From the NCBI RefSeq assembly GCF_011308835.1, contig NZ_JAAOHY010000004.1, positions 62,001-126,000 of the forward strand: 64,000 nucleotides of DNA. Reading direction: 5' to 3'. A program made the translations under genes and the position numbers. This stretch comes from Paracoccus xiamenensis. Lineage in GTDB: Bacteria > Pseudomonadota > Alphaproteobacteria > Rhodobacterales > Rhodobacteraceae. The notes below the pieces were generated by a model that was not told where the DNA came from, ran no database searches, and was given only the letters and a program-made list of their open reading frames with translations. Numbering within the stretch: the stretch's first letter is position 1; every line of letters starts with the position of its first letter. Below, piece by piece: positions 54,358 through 63,776 of this stretch.

Positions 54358-54654
54358 TCAGGCGTTCACGCTGTCTTTCAGCGCTTTGGCAACGGTGACC
54401 TTGACTTGCTTGTCCGCGGGTTTGGTCATCATTTCCTGGGTCTGCGGGTTGCGAACCTGACGCTCGGGGCGTGCGCGGCAGGCAACTTTGCCGATGCCCG
54501 GCAGCGTCACGGCACCGCCATTCGACACTTCACGGGTCACGACCGAAGCGATCGCGTCCAGTGCGGCAGTGGCGGTTTTCTTGTCGCTGCCCATTTCCTC
54601 GGCCAGAACGGCGACGAGTTGGGTCTTGGTCATCGGCTTGACGGCTTGAGCCAT
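54358..54654 (-). CDS. HU family DNA-binding protein
   Basis: A 98-residue histone-like protein that bends and wraps DNA as a dimer. The helical body (KTQLVAVLAEEMGSDKKTAT, EVSNGGAVTLPGIGKV) is followed by the DNA-gripping arms, with RPERQVRNPQTQE, where the arm-tip proline (RNPQT) is in place. It is near the length of HU-alpha/beta. GAGGAGA precedes the ATG. It has its own terminator and a candidate promoter at 54721-54749. Confidence 0.94.
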   Translation of the reverse strand: MAQAVKPMTKTQLVAVLAEEMGSDKKTATAALDAIASVVTREVSNGGAVTLPGIGKVACRARPERQVRNPQTQEMMTKPADKQVKVTVAKALKDSVNA

Positions 54655-54720
54655 AAGTCAGTCTCCTCGTTATCCCCTTCGGTGGGGAACTTTAGTTACC
54701 GCTGGCTGCGGCATTCCCTT

Positions 54721-54749
54721 GCTACACAAGGTTTCGCCCAACTTTTCAA
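54721..54749 (-). promoter_or_regulatory. candidate HU promoter
   Basis: On the minus strand TTGAAA (54749-54744, five of six -35 matches) is 17 bases from TGTAGC (54726-54721, three of six). It lies 67 bases upstream of the HU start codon. The -10 is poor, so this is tentative. Confidence 0.35.
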
Positions 54750-54844
54750 CCGTTTTTCGCGGGGTTGGCACGATCTGACGCAGGAAAGCGCAATTTCCGC
54801 CGATTCAGCGCTGATTTACGCAAGGTCAACATGCTTTGGCGCGC

Positions 54845-56323
54845 TCAGAGGAACGCTGTTTCGCTGAAAGAGCGTAGTTTGCGCGAATGGATCCGTTCCA
54901 GCGGCATGTCGCGTAATTTTTCCATTGCCCGGACGCCGATCAGCAGGTGATTGGCAACCTGCGTGCGATAAAAATCGGTGGCCATGCCGGGCAGCTTCAG
55001 CTCTCCATGCAGCGGCTTGTCTGAGACGCAGAGAAGCGTGCCGTAGGGAACCCGGAAGCGGAAGCCGTTGGCGGCGATGGTGGCGCTTTCCATATCCAGC
55101 GCGATGGCGCGCGACAGCGACAGCCGGTGGATCGGGCCGGACTGGTCGCGCAGTTCCCAGTTGCGGTTGTCGATGGTGGCGACGGTGCCGGTGCGCATGA
55201 TGCGCTTCAGCTCGTATCCTTCCAGCTTGGTGACTTCGGCCACGGCTTCCTGCAGGGCCACCTGCACCTCGGCCAGGGCCGGGATCGGCACCCAGACCGG
55301 CAGGTCGTCGTCCAGCACGTGATCCTCGCGCAGATAGGCATGGGCCAGCACGAAATCACCCAGTCGCTGGCTGTTGCGCAACCCGGCACAATGGCCGACC
55401 ATCAGCCAGGCATGCGGGCGCAGCACCGCGATGTGGTCGGTCGCGGTCTTGGCATTCGACGGGCCGACGCCGATATTAACCAGCGTGATCCCCTGATTGC
55501 CGGCGCGTTTCAGGTGATAGGTGGGCATCTGCGGCATCTTGGCCAGCGGCACGATTTCGCCGTCTGGCTGGTCGATGACCTGGTTTCCCGGTGCCACGAA
55601 TTCGGTATAGCCCGAGGCCGGATCGCCAAGCGCGGTGCGGGCGAAGGCCTCGAACTCGTCGACATAGAACTGATAGTTGGTGAACAGCACGAAATTCTGG
55701 AAATGCTTCGGGTCGGTGGCGGTGTAATGCGCCAGCCGCGCCAGCGAATAATCGACCCGTTGCGCCGTGAAGGGCGAAAGATGCTGCACCCCGTCTGGCC
55801 CCGGCACCGCCACGCCATTGACGATATCATCGTTTACGGTGTTCAGGTCGGGCACGTCGAAGACATCGCGCAGGCTGTAATCCAGAACCCCTTCCTGGGG
55901 CACGTTCAGGTCTGTGCGGGTGGCGACGGCGAAATGCACCGGCATCGGCGTGTCGCTGTAACCCACGGCGATCGGGGTGCCGTGATTGCGGATCAGCAGG
56001 CCCAGCTGTTCGCGGAGGTAATGTTCGAACAGGTCGGGGCGGGTAATCGTTGCGGCATAGGTGCCGGGCAGCGAGACATGGCCGAAGGACAGGCGCGAAT
56101 CCGCCTTGGTGTGGCTGGTCGTCGTCAGGCGCACCTCGGGGTAGAAGGCGCGATAGCGGGCAGTGGGCTTTTCGCCGCTTAGCGTATGAACGAAGCGGTC
56201 GGTCAGAAAGCCGCTCGACTGGTCATAAAGTTCCTTGAGGCGTTCCACTGCTGCGCGGGGATCGGTAAAATATTCCGGCGCGCCAGCGGCAGGCGTTTCC
56301 AGCTGCAATTGTTCGTCGTTCAT
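54845..56323 (-). CDS. amn: AMP nucleosidase
   Basis: A 492-residue enzyme that splits AMP into adenine and ribose-5-phosphate. The N-terminal domain holds [20 protein letters not shown], and the C-terminal nucleoside-phosphorylase-like domain has [40 protein letters not shown] and [13 protein letters not shown], the usual Amn blocks. The start ATG 56323 follows GAGG; the codon before it is TTG. It is divergent from the luciferase-like oxidoreductase across 95 bases. Confidence 0.93.
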   Translation of the reverse strand: MNDEQLQLETPAAGAPEYFTDPRAAVERLKELYDQSSGFLTDRFVHTLSGEKPTARYRAFYPEVRLTTTSHTKADSRLSFGHVSLPGTYAATITRPDLFEHYLREQLGLLIRNHGTPIAVGYSDTPMPVHFAVATRTDLNVPQEGVLDYSLRDVFDVPDLNTVNDDIVNGVAVPGPDGVQHLSPFTAQRVDYSLARLAHYTATDPKHFQNFVLFTNYQFYVDEFEAFARTALGDPASGYTEFVAPGNQVIDQPDGEIVPLAKMPQMPTYHLKRAGNQGITLVNIGVGPSNAKTATDHIAVLRPHAWLMVGHCAGLRNSQRLGDFVLAHAYLREDHVLDDDLPVWVPIPALAEVQVALQEAVAEVTKLEGYELKRIMRTGTVATIDNRNWELRDQSGPIHRLSLSRAIALDMESATIAANGFRFRVPYGTLLCVSDKPLHGELKLPGMATDFYRTQVANHLLIGVRAMEKLRDMPLERIHSRKLRSFSETAFL

Positions 56324-56418
56324 CAAATAACCTCGTCGTTCTGATGACAGTGCCAGCCGGGCGCGACACTGGCAAGACAGCCCCGCGGTGCCTAAGTCCT
56401 TCGCGAAAGGAAAATCTC

Positions 56419-57420
56419 ATGCGTTATTCCATCCTCGATCTTGCCCCCGTTCCCGAAGGCAGCAGCACTCGTGAGGCTATCGAAAGCAGTGTCGCGCTGG
56501 CGCAGATGGCCGACGGGCTTGGCTATCACCGCTATTGGCTGGCCGAACATCACAACATGATCGGCATCGCCTCGGCGGCGACTTCGGTGCTGATCGGCCA
56601 TATTGCGGCCGCGACCTCGCGCATCCGGGTGGGCGCCGGGGGCGTGATGCTGCCCAACCACTCGCCCCTGTCCATCGCCGAACAGTTCGGCACGCTGGCC
56701 ACCATCCATGGCGATCGGATCGACCTTGGTCTGGGCCGCGCGCCGGGCGGTGATGGGGCGGTGTTCCGCGCGTTGCGCAAATCCCCCGACATGGCCGAGA
56801 ATTTCCCGCAGGACGTGTTGGAGCTGATCTCCTATCTGGACGTTCCGAACCCGGCGGCGGCGGTGCAGGCCCATCCGGGGCAGGGAACCCATGTTCCGGT
56901 CTGGATGCTCGGCTCGTCCCTGTTCGGTGCCCAACTGGCGGCGATGCTGGGGCTGCCTTACGCCTTTGCCTCGCATTTCGCGCCGACCGCGTTGGAGGAT
57001 GCGCTGGCGCTGTATCGCGACCGGTTCCAGCCCGCCGGCCGCCCCGATGCCGAAGACGGCCCGCGCTTCATGCTGGCGATCAACGTCATCGCCGCCGACA
57101 CGGATGAACAGGCGCGGCTGCTGCAATCCAGCCAGCAACTGGCCTTTGCACGTCTGCGCAGCGGCAAGCCGGGCAAGCTGCCGGCGCCGACAGATGACCT
57201 GTCGGAAATCACCCCGCCGATCCAGCGCATGGTGGGTGAGGCCCTGCGCATCAGCGCCGTTGGCAGCCCCACCACCGTGCGCGCGCAACTGTCCGAACTG
57301 ATCGCGCGCTATGCCCCGGACGAAGTGATCCTGACCGGCCAGATCCACGACCCCGAGGCGCGCCGCAACTCGTTCCGCATCGCCGCCGAGGTCATGGAGG
57401 GAATGAAGTCGCCGGCCTGA
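56419..57420 (+). CDS. LLM-class flavin-dependent oxidoreductase
   Basis: A 333-residue TIM-barrel protein of the bacterial luciferase-like family. It has the conserved [20 protein letters not shown] start, [12 protein letters not shown], the [20 protein letters not shown] strand and the [13 protein letters not shown] glycine-rich loop. It probably uses reduced flavin to oxidise a substrate; the substrate is unknown. ATG 56419 follows AAAGGA. It is the group usually annotated without function next to housekeeping genes. Confidence 0.9.
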   Translation: MRYSILDLAPVPEGSSTREAIESSVALAQMADGLGYHRYWLAEHHNMIGIASAATSVLIGHIAAATSRIRVGAGGVMLPNHSPLSIAEQFGTLATIHGDRIDLGLGRAPGGDGAVFRALRKSPDMAENFPQDVLELISYLDVPNPAAAVQAHPGQGTHVPVWMLGSSLFGAQLAAMLGLPYAFASHFAPTALEDALALYRDRFQPAGRPDAEDGPRFMLAINVIAADTDEQARLLQSSQQLAFARLRSGKPGKLPAPTDDLSEITPPIQRMVGEALRISAVGSPTTVRAQLSELIARYAPDEVILTGQIHDPEARRNSFRIAAEVMEGMKSPA

Positions 57421-57457
57421 CCCGGCCCTGACCTTCCGCCCCCGGATAGCCGCAGCA

Positions 57458-57492
57458 ATGGGCCGCGGCCATCCGTCGGGTTGACCAACCCG
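57458..57492 (+). other. two hairpins before the epimerase-like gene
   Basis: ATGG-GCCGCGGC-CAT at 57458-57472 is a GC-rich palindrome, and CGGGTT at 57477-57482 with AACCCG at 57487-57492 forms a 6-base-pair stem with a GACC loop. They lie between the luciferase-like gene and the epimerase-like gene; a terminator or leader role is possible. No U-tract follows. Confidence 0.35.
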
Positions 57493-57541
57493 CACCGGCG
57501 CCTGCATCTTCGCCGCGACAGAAACCTATTCCGGTGACCCC

Positions 57542-58405
57542 ATGCATATGCTGATCTTTGGCCACGGCTATACCGCCGCCGCCCTGACCCCGCAGCTGAT
57601 CGCGGCTGGCTGGACGGTGGCGGGGACCACGCGGGGCGATCCGGGGCGGGTCACGGCCGCCGGGGCCACGCCGATCCTTTGGCCCGGCGATGCCGACCGG
57701 CTGCGCGCGGAAATCGCCCGCGCCGATACGATCCTGATTTCCGCGGCCCCCGGCCCCGTGACCGGCGACCCGGTTCTGGCGGAATTTGCAGGCGAGTTGC
57801 TGCGCGCCCGCCCTGGCTGGGTGGGCTATCTGTCCTCGACCAATGTTTACGGCGATCGTGGCGGTGATTGGGTGGATGAGACCACGCCCCCCGCCCCGAC
57901 CACCACGCGCGGCAAGGCACGGCTTCAGGCAGAGGATGACTGGACCGCGCTTGCCAGCCGCGCCGGGTGGCCGCTGACCATCTTTCGTCTCGCCGGCATT
58001 TACGGCCCCGGCCGTGGCCCCTTTGCCAAGCTGCGCGCCGGGACGGCCCGCCGCATCGTCAAGCCGGGGCAGGTGTTTTCGCGCATCCATGTGGACGACA
58101 TTGCCGGCGCAATCATGGCGTCGCTGGACCGGCCGCCGGTGCCCGGCGCGCGGGTCATCAATCTGTGCGACGATCAGCCCGCACCGCCCGAGACGGTGAT
58201 CGAGCTTGCCGCCAACATGCTGGACCTGCCGGTGCCCCCGGCCGAGCCCTTTGCAACGGCAGAGATGACCCCCATGGCCCGCAGCTTCTATGCCGAATCC
58301 AAGCGCGTGCGGAACGACCGCCTGCGCGACGAGATCGGCTATCATCTGCGCTATCCCGATGTGGTATCCGGGTTGCAGGCGATCCTGCGGGCCGAGACGG
58401 CCTAG
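57542..58405 (+). CDS. NAD(P)-dependent epimerase/dehydratase-like protein
   Basis: A 287-residue short-chain dehydrogenase-fold protein of the atypical (YeeZ-like) group. The nucleotide-binding start is MLIFGHGYTAAALTPQLIA (GxGxxA variant), with YLSSTNVYGDRGGDWVDE as the active-site region and FRLAGIYGPGRGPFAKLRAG later. The catalytic Tyr is in NVYG; the Lys of YxxxK is not in the usual place, so activity is uncertain. It faces the glycan operon, but a role there is not shown. Confidence 0.83.
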   Translation: MHMLIFGHGYTAAALTPQLIAAGWTVAGTTRGDPGRVTAAGATPILWPGDADRLRAEIARADTILISAAPGPVTGDPVLAEFAGELLRARPGWVGYLSSTNVYGDRGGDWVDETTPPAPTTTRGKARLQAEDDWTALASRAGWPLTIFRLAGIYGPGRGPFAKLRAGTARRIVKPGQVFSRIHVDDIAGAIMASLDRPPVPGARVINLCDDQPAPPETVIELAANMLDLPVPPAEPFATAEMTPMARSFYAESKRVRNDRLRDEIGYHLRYPDVVSGLQAILRAETA

Positions 58406-58426
58406 GGCGCGCCGCCGCTGCGCCCG

Positions 58427-59818
58427 TCAGGGCTGGTTGGCAAATCCGAACTGGACATAGTCGCGCAGATAGGCGGCGCGGGCGGCCTGTTGCAGCGATT
58501 TTTCAGCCAGGAAGTCGGGCATTGGTTCCGGTTCAGGCGGCGGCGGGGCGGGTAACCCGGCGGCCTCGGCCAGCCAGGACAGATCGCGGGGCAAGGTTCC
58601 CTCGCGCAGGACCAGATCCGGGGTGATAAAGCGGGAAAAACCGGCCAGGATCTCGGTCTGGCTGGCCCAGATCGGCAGCACCTGCAACCCGGTCTGTCCG
58701 TTCAGGTTCCGCTTCAGAAAGCCCAGGAAATCGGCAAAGGCGCGGGCCTGATCCTCGGCGGACATGTCATGCAGGGCGGCGTCTTCGGGCAGGGCGACGC
58801 GTTGGTTGTCGCGCATCTGCTGGCGCAATTCGGGCGAGGTTGCCGCCAGCAGATGGGTGAAGGCCTGCCAGGCCCGGTGCAGCGGGTGACGCAGCACCGT
58901 AAAGCTGCGATGCTTGGGGTGTTCCCGCAGCCAGCCGCGCAGGCTGTTCTGGGTAAAGTCCCGGGTCAGCTCGGCGCCCGCTGCCTTCAGCCATCCGGTC
59001 ACCGCGTCCTGCGGTCCGCCACGTACGGGCAGGTAAAGCAACCCGCCCCCGGCATCCGAGGCGACGAAGCTGGGGACTGCCGGGCCTCGGGTCGGTTCGA
59101 ATGTGGGGATGCGCGACAGCTGGAACGGGTCCATCGCCGCCAGATCGGCCTGCATCTCGGCGATATTGGTGACTTTTTCGGACATTTCGCGCGGGTTCTG
59201 CGGCACCTGATCCGAGGCCGGCTCGACCGCTTCCAGATCGCGGCGCCCCAGCCAATGCAGCAGGCCGGTCATCACCCCGGCATCGCGCAGGTCATCGTAG
59301 TTCAGCCAGAAGGCCGTCTGCCCCGACACCTGCAATCCGCGCAGGATGCGCGCCTGAAAGGCCTGGATCGCCGACAGCGTATCGCGGAAGGCGGGGCCGT
59401 CATAGGTGATGGCGGCGGGGATCGGCGTTTCCGTCTGGTTCAGCTTCCACTGGTTGGTGGCGCGGGCAAGCTCGGTCGAGACGTAGCTGTCGACCGGGTT
59501 GCGGGTCAGCACGATCTTGGCGCAGCGCCGGTTGGCCATGATCGCATCCAGTACGCGCGGGTCATGGTCGTGGAAATAGCGAAAGCCGGACAGGTGCCCT
59601 TCGCGCGCGGTAATCGCCTCTAGCAGGTGGGCGGGGTCGGCGTCGCGTTCGGCCTGGGTCACGCCGCGGATCTGGTCAGTATCGGGCCAACCCAACATAT
59701 AGGGGTTGAAGGCCTCGCCAAAGCAGGTGACCCGTTTGATCTTGTTGAGCGTCGCCTCCAGCAGGTTCGAGCCGGTGCGCATTTCCGCGAAGATGACGAA
59801 GCTGTTGACCTCAGACAT
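58427..59818 (-). CDS. sulfotransferase, two-domain
   Basis: A 463-residue PAPS-dependent sulfotransferase. The N-terminal domain has the 5'-phosphosulfate loop EMRTGSNLLEATL (residues 11-23) and the 3'-phosphate motif KIVLTRNPVDSYVS (about 100). A second, degenerate sulfotransferase-like half begins near residue 250, with SFTVLRHPLHRAWQAF resembling another 3'-phosphate motif but no clear 5' loop. It probably adds sulfate to the glycan made by the upstream glycosyltransferases; the acceptor is unknown. It overlaps the GT14 gene by eight bases and is the last gene of the operon. Confidence 0.85.
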   Translation of the reverse strand: MSEVNSFVIFAEMRTGSNLLEATLNKIKRVTCFGEAFNPYMLGWPDTDQIRGVTQAERDADPAHLLEAITAREGHLSGFRYFHDHDPRVLDAIMANRRCAKIVLTRNPVDSYVSTELARATNQWKLNQTETPIPAAITYDGPAFRDTLSAIQAFQARILRGLQVSGQTAFWLNYDDLRDAGVMTGLLHWLGRRDLEAVEPASDQVPQNPREMSEKVTNIAEMQADLAAMDPFQLSRIPTFEPTRGPAVPSFVASDAGGGLLYLPVRGGPQDAVTGWLKAAGAELTRDFTQNSLRGWLREHPKHRSFTVLRHPLHRAWQAFTHLLAATSPELRQQMRDNQRVALPEDAALHDMSAEDQARAFADFLGFLKRNLNGQTGLQVLPIWASQTEILAGFSRFITPDLVLREGTLPRDLSWLAEAAGLPAPPPPEPEPMPDFLAEKSLQQAARAAYLRDYVQFGFANQP

Positions 59819-61490
59819 TCCATTCCTGTTCTGACCGCGTGGCCGGAAAATCGCCCATCAGGCGCGGTTGCAGGCCGGCATTGCGCAACCGTTGCAGAAA
59901 GCGGCCCAGCTGATCCAGATCGCGCAGCTGCGGGTATTGATCGTAAAGCGGCCATGTCCCCGGCGTCAGGTCGCGGACCACGCGCTGAAGGGTGGCTGCG
60001 GGGCGGGCGACGAAATCGGAAAGCTCCCAAATCTCGACATCGGCCTTGACCCAGACCGAGCGGAGCACCTTCAGCTGACTCAGCTCTGTCCGTTGCAGGC
60101 GGGCGGCGATGTGTCGGACATCGTCGAATGGCATATCGGAATGCATCAGCGGCACCACCCAGGCGCCAGTGATCACCCGGATCGTTGCATTGGGGTCGGT
60201 CACCATGAACCAGTTCAGCGCCTGAAGGTCGCGCGGCCCGTATTGGAAGACCTGCATGCGGTCGGTGATGCGGATCAGGCTGGTCAGGAAACCGTAAGGA
60301 TCATAGTCGCGGCTTTCGGGATGCGTCGAAATCGCCCCCGGCCCGATGCGTGGCCTGCCGGCGAATTCGACGCTTTCACGCGCGAAAAGATGGCCATGAA
60401 CATCGGCGTCGACGCGGGCCTGCAGCCATGCCTCGAAATCCGGGAACAGGTCGGTGAAACCCTGCAGCAGCGCATAAGGCCCGGCGGTTTTGCCATTCTC
60501 GCGGTCCTTCAGCGGGAACCGGCTTTGCATATACAGGCCCGGCCGCCCCAGCGTGCGCCGGGCCACGGTGGCGGCGATCAGGCGGTCGATCCGGCCGGGA
60601 TCGGGTTCATCACGCTGGCCCTCGGCGCCGAGATCCTCGGGGAAGCGCGACAGAAGCTCTCGTGCGCCGGGCCAGATCTTGCGCGCAACGAAGCAGCGCG
60701 ACAGCGACAGCATGTCGGCGTGGTCGCCGTAAAACGTGTAGGGCCGGCCCTGAAAGTCGAATTTCGACAGCGTCAAAGAGCGGCTTTCGATCCGGGTGGA
60801 ATGCCGCCGTGCCAGCGTCTGAAAATAGCTTTCGTCCGGGATCCAGCAATATCGGAAAAACCGGTCGAATTCGCTGCGCCGCTGATCGTGCAGGATCGCG
60901 TCCAGCGTCTGCCGGGTCAGGCACCACCATTGCGAACCCAGATGCGGCACCAGCCCGCGCGGCATCGTCCGGCGAATGCGGAGTTTGCGCTGCATCTCGA
61001 CCAGCCAGTCGAACAGCCGCCGCCGCTTGCGCCACGAAACGGGGAAATACCGCTCGAACCGCTCGATATTCGGGCCGCCCATTGTCCAGCCGACATCCTG
61101 GGCGCTGACGCTTTCGATGAAATCGACGCGCGGGTGTCGGCGCAGATAGTCGCACAGTTCGGCCACCGGCCTCAGTGGCAGGCAGGAGCCCGAGGCGACG
61201 AGGACATGGGTCACGTCCTCGAACCGGTCCAGCAGCGCGGTTGCGGCGGCCTGTGTCGCGCCGACCATGCTGAACATGCCCCATTCGCAGCGCCGGCGGT
61301 CGACCCAGACGATATCCGTCAGGTCGGCCAGCGACTGGCGCATGGTCTGATAGTTGACCTCGTTCGCACGGCTGTCGACATGGATCGCCACTGCCGCCCC
61401 GCCGTCATGCCAGACGCGCACCATAGATGCGGCCACGTCCAGTTCGTTGTGGCACAGGAAGACGACGCCCAGGCGGACCGGCCCCGTCAT
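59811..61490 (-). CDS. Core-2/I-branching (GT14-type) glycosyltransferase with C-terminal extension
   Basis: A 559-residue protein. Residues 1-260 resemble beta-1,6-N-acetylglucosaminyltransferases (LGVVFLCHNELDVAASMVRV, HVDSRANE, VLVASGSCLPLRPVAE, SQWWCLTRQTLDAIL). The remaining 300 residues (about 260-559) form a domain I do not recognise. ATG 61490 follows AGGGGA and overlaps the upstream GT2 stop by four bases (ATGA). It probably branches or extends a surface glycan; the linkage is by family only. Confidence 0.82.
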   Translation of the reverse strand: MTGPVRLGVVFLCHNELDVAASMVRVWHDGGAAVAIHVDSRANEVNYQTMRQSLADLTDIVWVDRRRCEWGMFSMVGATQAAATALLDRFEDVTHVLVASGSCLPLRPVAELCDYLRRHPRVDFIESVSAQDVGWTMGGPNIERFERYFPVSWRKRRRLFDWLVEMQRKLRIRRTMPRGLVPHLGSQWWCLTRQTLDAILHDQRRSEFDRFFRYCWIPDESYFQTLARRHSTRIESRSLTLSKFDFQGRPYTFYGDHADMLSLSRCFVARKIWPGARELLSRFPEDLGAEGQRDEPDPGRIDRLIAATVARRTLGRPGLYMQSRFPLKDRENGKTAGPYALLQGFTDLFPDFEAWLQARVDADVHGHLFARESVEFAGRPRIGPGAISTHPESRDYDPYGFLTSLIRITDRMQVFQYGPRDLQALNWFMVTDPNATIRVITGAWVVPLMHSDMPFDDVRHIAARLQRTELSQLKVLRSVWVKADVEIWELSDFVARPAATLQRVVRDLTPGTWPLYDQYPQLRDLDQLGRFLQRLRNAGLQPRLMGDFPATRSEQEWNV

Positions 61491-62512
61491 GGCCAGTTCC
61501 CCTGCGAGATCAGCCCAAGATCCTGAAGCTGCCGCCAATCCTCGTACAGGCGGGATTCCGGCGTGTGCAGCACCATGTCGTTATGCAACACGGCATTATA
61601 GGCACGGTATTCCTGACTGTTGGCGTAATGCTCGCCACGCTCCATTTCCTCGCTGGACTTGGTGATGAAGGTCGACAGGAATTTCGCATGCAGCAACACG
61701 CCAGAGATACGCTCTCCGCCGTTTTCGTCATAGACGAGGTTTAGCGTCCGTGGCAGCGCCATATGCGTCGACGAGATATAGGCATATTGCCGTTCCCAGC
61801 GGATCAGCGGCACCTTGTTCAGCGCCGGCGCCAGTTCCGGGTTGCGTCCGAAGAAGGCGCGCGCGCGCGGGCCGCCCTGGATCCACAGATTGCCGTGCCG
61901 GCCGTTCTTGTGGATCATGTAATTCGCAGCGTCGAAATAGCGTGCGATCTCCATCGGGTTCTGACCCTCGTGATAGGGCTGATCGCCGATGCGGCCTTCG
62001 GGATAGACATCCAGCAGCATTGCCGGGAAGCTCTTGACCCCGGAATTGTCCATCCAGTCGACAAGCGCCTGCAGCGGTCGAGTGTCGCAATGGGGATAGA
62101 CCAGAAACTCGTCGGGATCGACTGTCAGGCACCAATGACCGGTGCCATAGCGAAACAGCAGCCAGTTCAGCCAGTCCATGCCAAAGCGCGCGGCCTTATA
62201 GCTGGTCGTCGTCCGCCACAGCGATACATCTGGCTGGCCGGCCAGGTATTCGCCGCTGCCGTCGTCGGAATCATTGTCGACAAACAGGAAATGCCCGACG
62301 CCCGCGCGACGATAGTAGTCCAGGAAATAGGGCAGGCGAATACGTTCATTCCGCTGGGTGACAAAGCAAAGAATGGCGTCCTTGGGCACCGATTTCAGGC
62401 GCAGCTTGACAGGCTTCACCTGTTTCCGGCGGCGCAATGCACGGCCAAGATACCATTGCCGGATTGCGCGAAGTCTCAGCGCGTTCCAGCTGGATTTCCA
62501 ATGTCTCGCCAC
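61487..62512 (-). CDS. glycosyltransferase family 2-like protein
   Basis: A 341-residue enzyme with a basic N-terminus (RQWYLGRALRRRKQVK) and a GT-A fold: FVTQRNERIRLPYFLDYYRR, FLFVDNDSDDGSGEYLAG, and the metal motif TVDPDEFLVYP (DxD-like). The start codon is GTG at 62512. It lies 13 bases after the GT1 gene and overlaps the GT14 gene. Donor and acceptor are unknown; a surface polysaccharide role follows from context. Confidence 0.83.
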   Translation of the reverse strand: MARHWKSSWNALRLRAIRQWYLGRALRRRKQVKPVKLRLKSVPKDAILCFVTQRNERIRLPYFLDYYRRAGVGHFLFVDNDSDDGSGEYLAGQPDVSLWRTTTSYKAARFGMDWLNWLLFRYGTGHWCLTVDPDEFLVYPHCDTRPLQALVDWMDNSGVKSFPAMLLDVYPEGRIGDQPYHEGQNPMEIARYFDAANYMIHKNGRHGNLWIQGGPRARAFFGRNPELAPALNKVPLIRWERQYAYISSTHMALPRTLNLVYDENGGERISGVLLHAKFLSTFITKSSEEMERGEHYANSQEYRAYNAVLHNDMVLHTPESRLYEDWRQLQDLGLISQGNWP

Positions 62513-62525
62513 CAGCTGCCACCAT

Positions 62526-63776
62526 TCACGCTGTCAGGTTGTTCTGTCGCGACATGATTGCCTGCTCGATAGGCATAAAATGCCCGCTCCATGATGAAAC
62601 TGCAATAGGTTTCAGTGACATAGCAGGGCCAGCCGCCAGCTCTGCAATCGTGTCTGCCCATGCCGCGGAATCGTCAGCGTCCAGATAGCGCGGGTAATCG
62701 CCCAGCAGTTCTCGCGCCGATGGCAGCGGGGCGGTCAGAACCGGGATACCGCGCCCCGCAGCCTCGGTTAGCGGCAGGCCGAAGCCCTCGGCACGGGAGG
62801 GCATCAGCAGGCCGTGGCTGCGACTGATCAATGCGGCCACAGCGGCGTCGGGCAGGCCTGCGCGTTCGATCACCGCGCCGTCCTTTGGCAGTTTGTCGAG
62901 CCGGGCGAAAACCTCGGCATTTTCCCAGCCGCGCCGGCCGAGTATCAGCAGGCGCGGCATCTTTTCCGCCGACAGGCGGCGGGCAAGCCGTTCCCAGACA
63001 TCCAGCAGCAGTGCGTGGTTCTTGCGCGGCTCTATGGTGCCGAGGGTCACGAAAAGGGGCCGGTCCAGGGGCAGATCGGCTGGAATGGCGCTTGGATCGG
63101 GCGGGGTCAGGGTTGTGCCGATCGGGGCTGCGATGATCGGCGCACGGCGGGTGACGGCCAGCCGGCCGCGCCAAAGCGCGACGTTCTCGGCGGTGGCTTG
63201 CGAGACGGTGACGATCAGGTCCGCGAAGTTCAACGCGTTCATCAGCCGGGCGCGGAATTTCGGAGCCTGCCCCTGGCGGGTAAATTCCGGGTGGTCCAGC
63301 GGGATGGTGTCATGGATCAGCACCACCCGCATCAGCGGTGCGAGGCCGATCAACAGTCTCCGATCCAGATTGGAATGACCGACATTCAGATAAGCCGCGC
63401 CGGGCAGGCGGCGCTGCATTTCCGCCGCAAGGCCGCGTCCGTCACGGTTGGCAACCGTCAGGGCCATCTGGCGCAGCGCGGTTCTGGCAAGCGCGGGCGC
63501 CCCGGACTGCCGGGCCAGCCGTTCACGCCAGCCGGGTCGGGCGGGCAGGCCCGACAGGTCGCCGGCGATCCAGCGCAGGATCAAAGGCCCCGCAGCCGGT
63601 GGCAGCAGGGCCTGGCCGCGGGTGACACGACACAGAAGCAGGTGCGGGCGGTCGGCCATATGGGCCAGCCAGGCGGCTTCGACGCGGTCAATTCCGGTCA
63701 AGGGGCCGGTCCCGATCCGAGAGACCAGCCGCGAGACGTCCAGCAGAAATGCCGGGCTAGCGGTCATATCCGCCAT
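62526..63776 (-). CDS. glycosyltransferase family 1/4
   Basis: A 416-residue GT-B glycosyltransferase. The N-terminal half has FLLDVSRLVSRIGTGPLTGI and VVLIHDTIPLDHPEF; the C-terminal half has LFVTLGTIEPRKNHALLLDV and MPSRAEGFGLPLTEAAGRG, the donor-binding E-x7-E pattern typical of GT4. ATG 63776 overlaps the galE end by 20 bases; ATG 63797 upstream is less likely. It transfers a nucleotide-activated sugar to the growing glycan, with UDP-galactose from GalE a possible donor. Confidence 0.88.
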   Translation of the reverse strand: MADMTASPAFLLDVSRLVSRIGTGPLTGIDRVEAAWLAHMADRPHLLLCRVTRGQALLPPAAGPLILRWIAGDLSGLPARPGWRERLARQSGAPALARTALRQMALTVANRDGRGLAAEMQRRLPGAAYLNVGHSNLDRRLLIGLAPLMRVVLIHDTIPLDHPEFTRQGQAPKFRARLMNALNFADLIVTVSQATAENVALWRGRLAVTRRAPIIAAPIGTTLTPPDPSAIPADLPLDRPLFVTLGTIEPRKNHALLLDVWERLARRLSAEKMPRLLILGRRGWENAEVFARLDKLPKDGAVIERAGLPDAAVAALISRSHGLLMPSRAEGFGLPLTEAAGRGIPVLTAPLPSARELLGDYPRYLDADDSAAWADTIAELAAGPAMSLKPIAVSSWSGHFMPIEQAIMSRQNNLTA

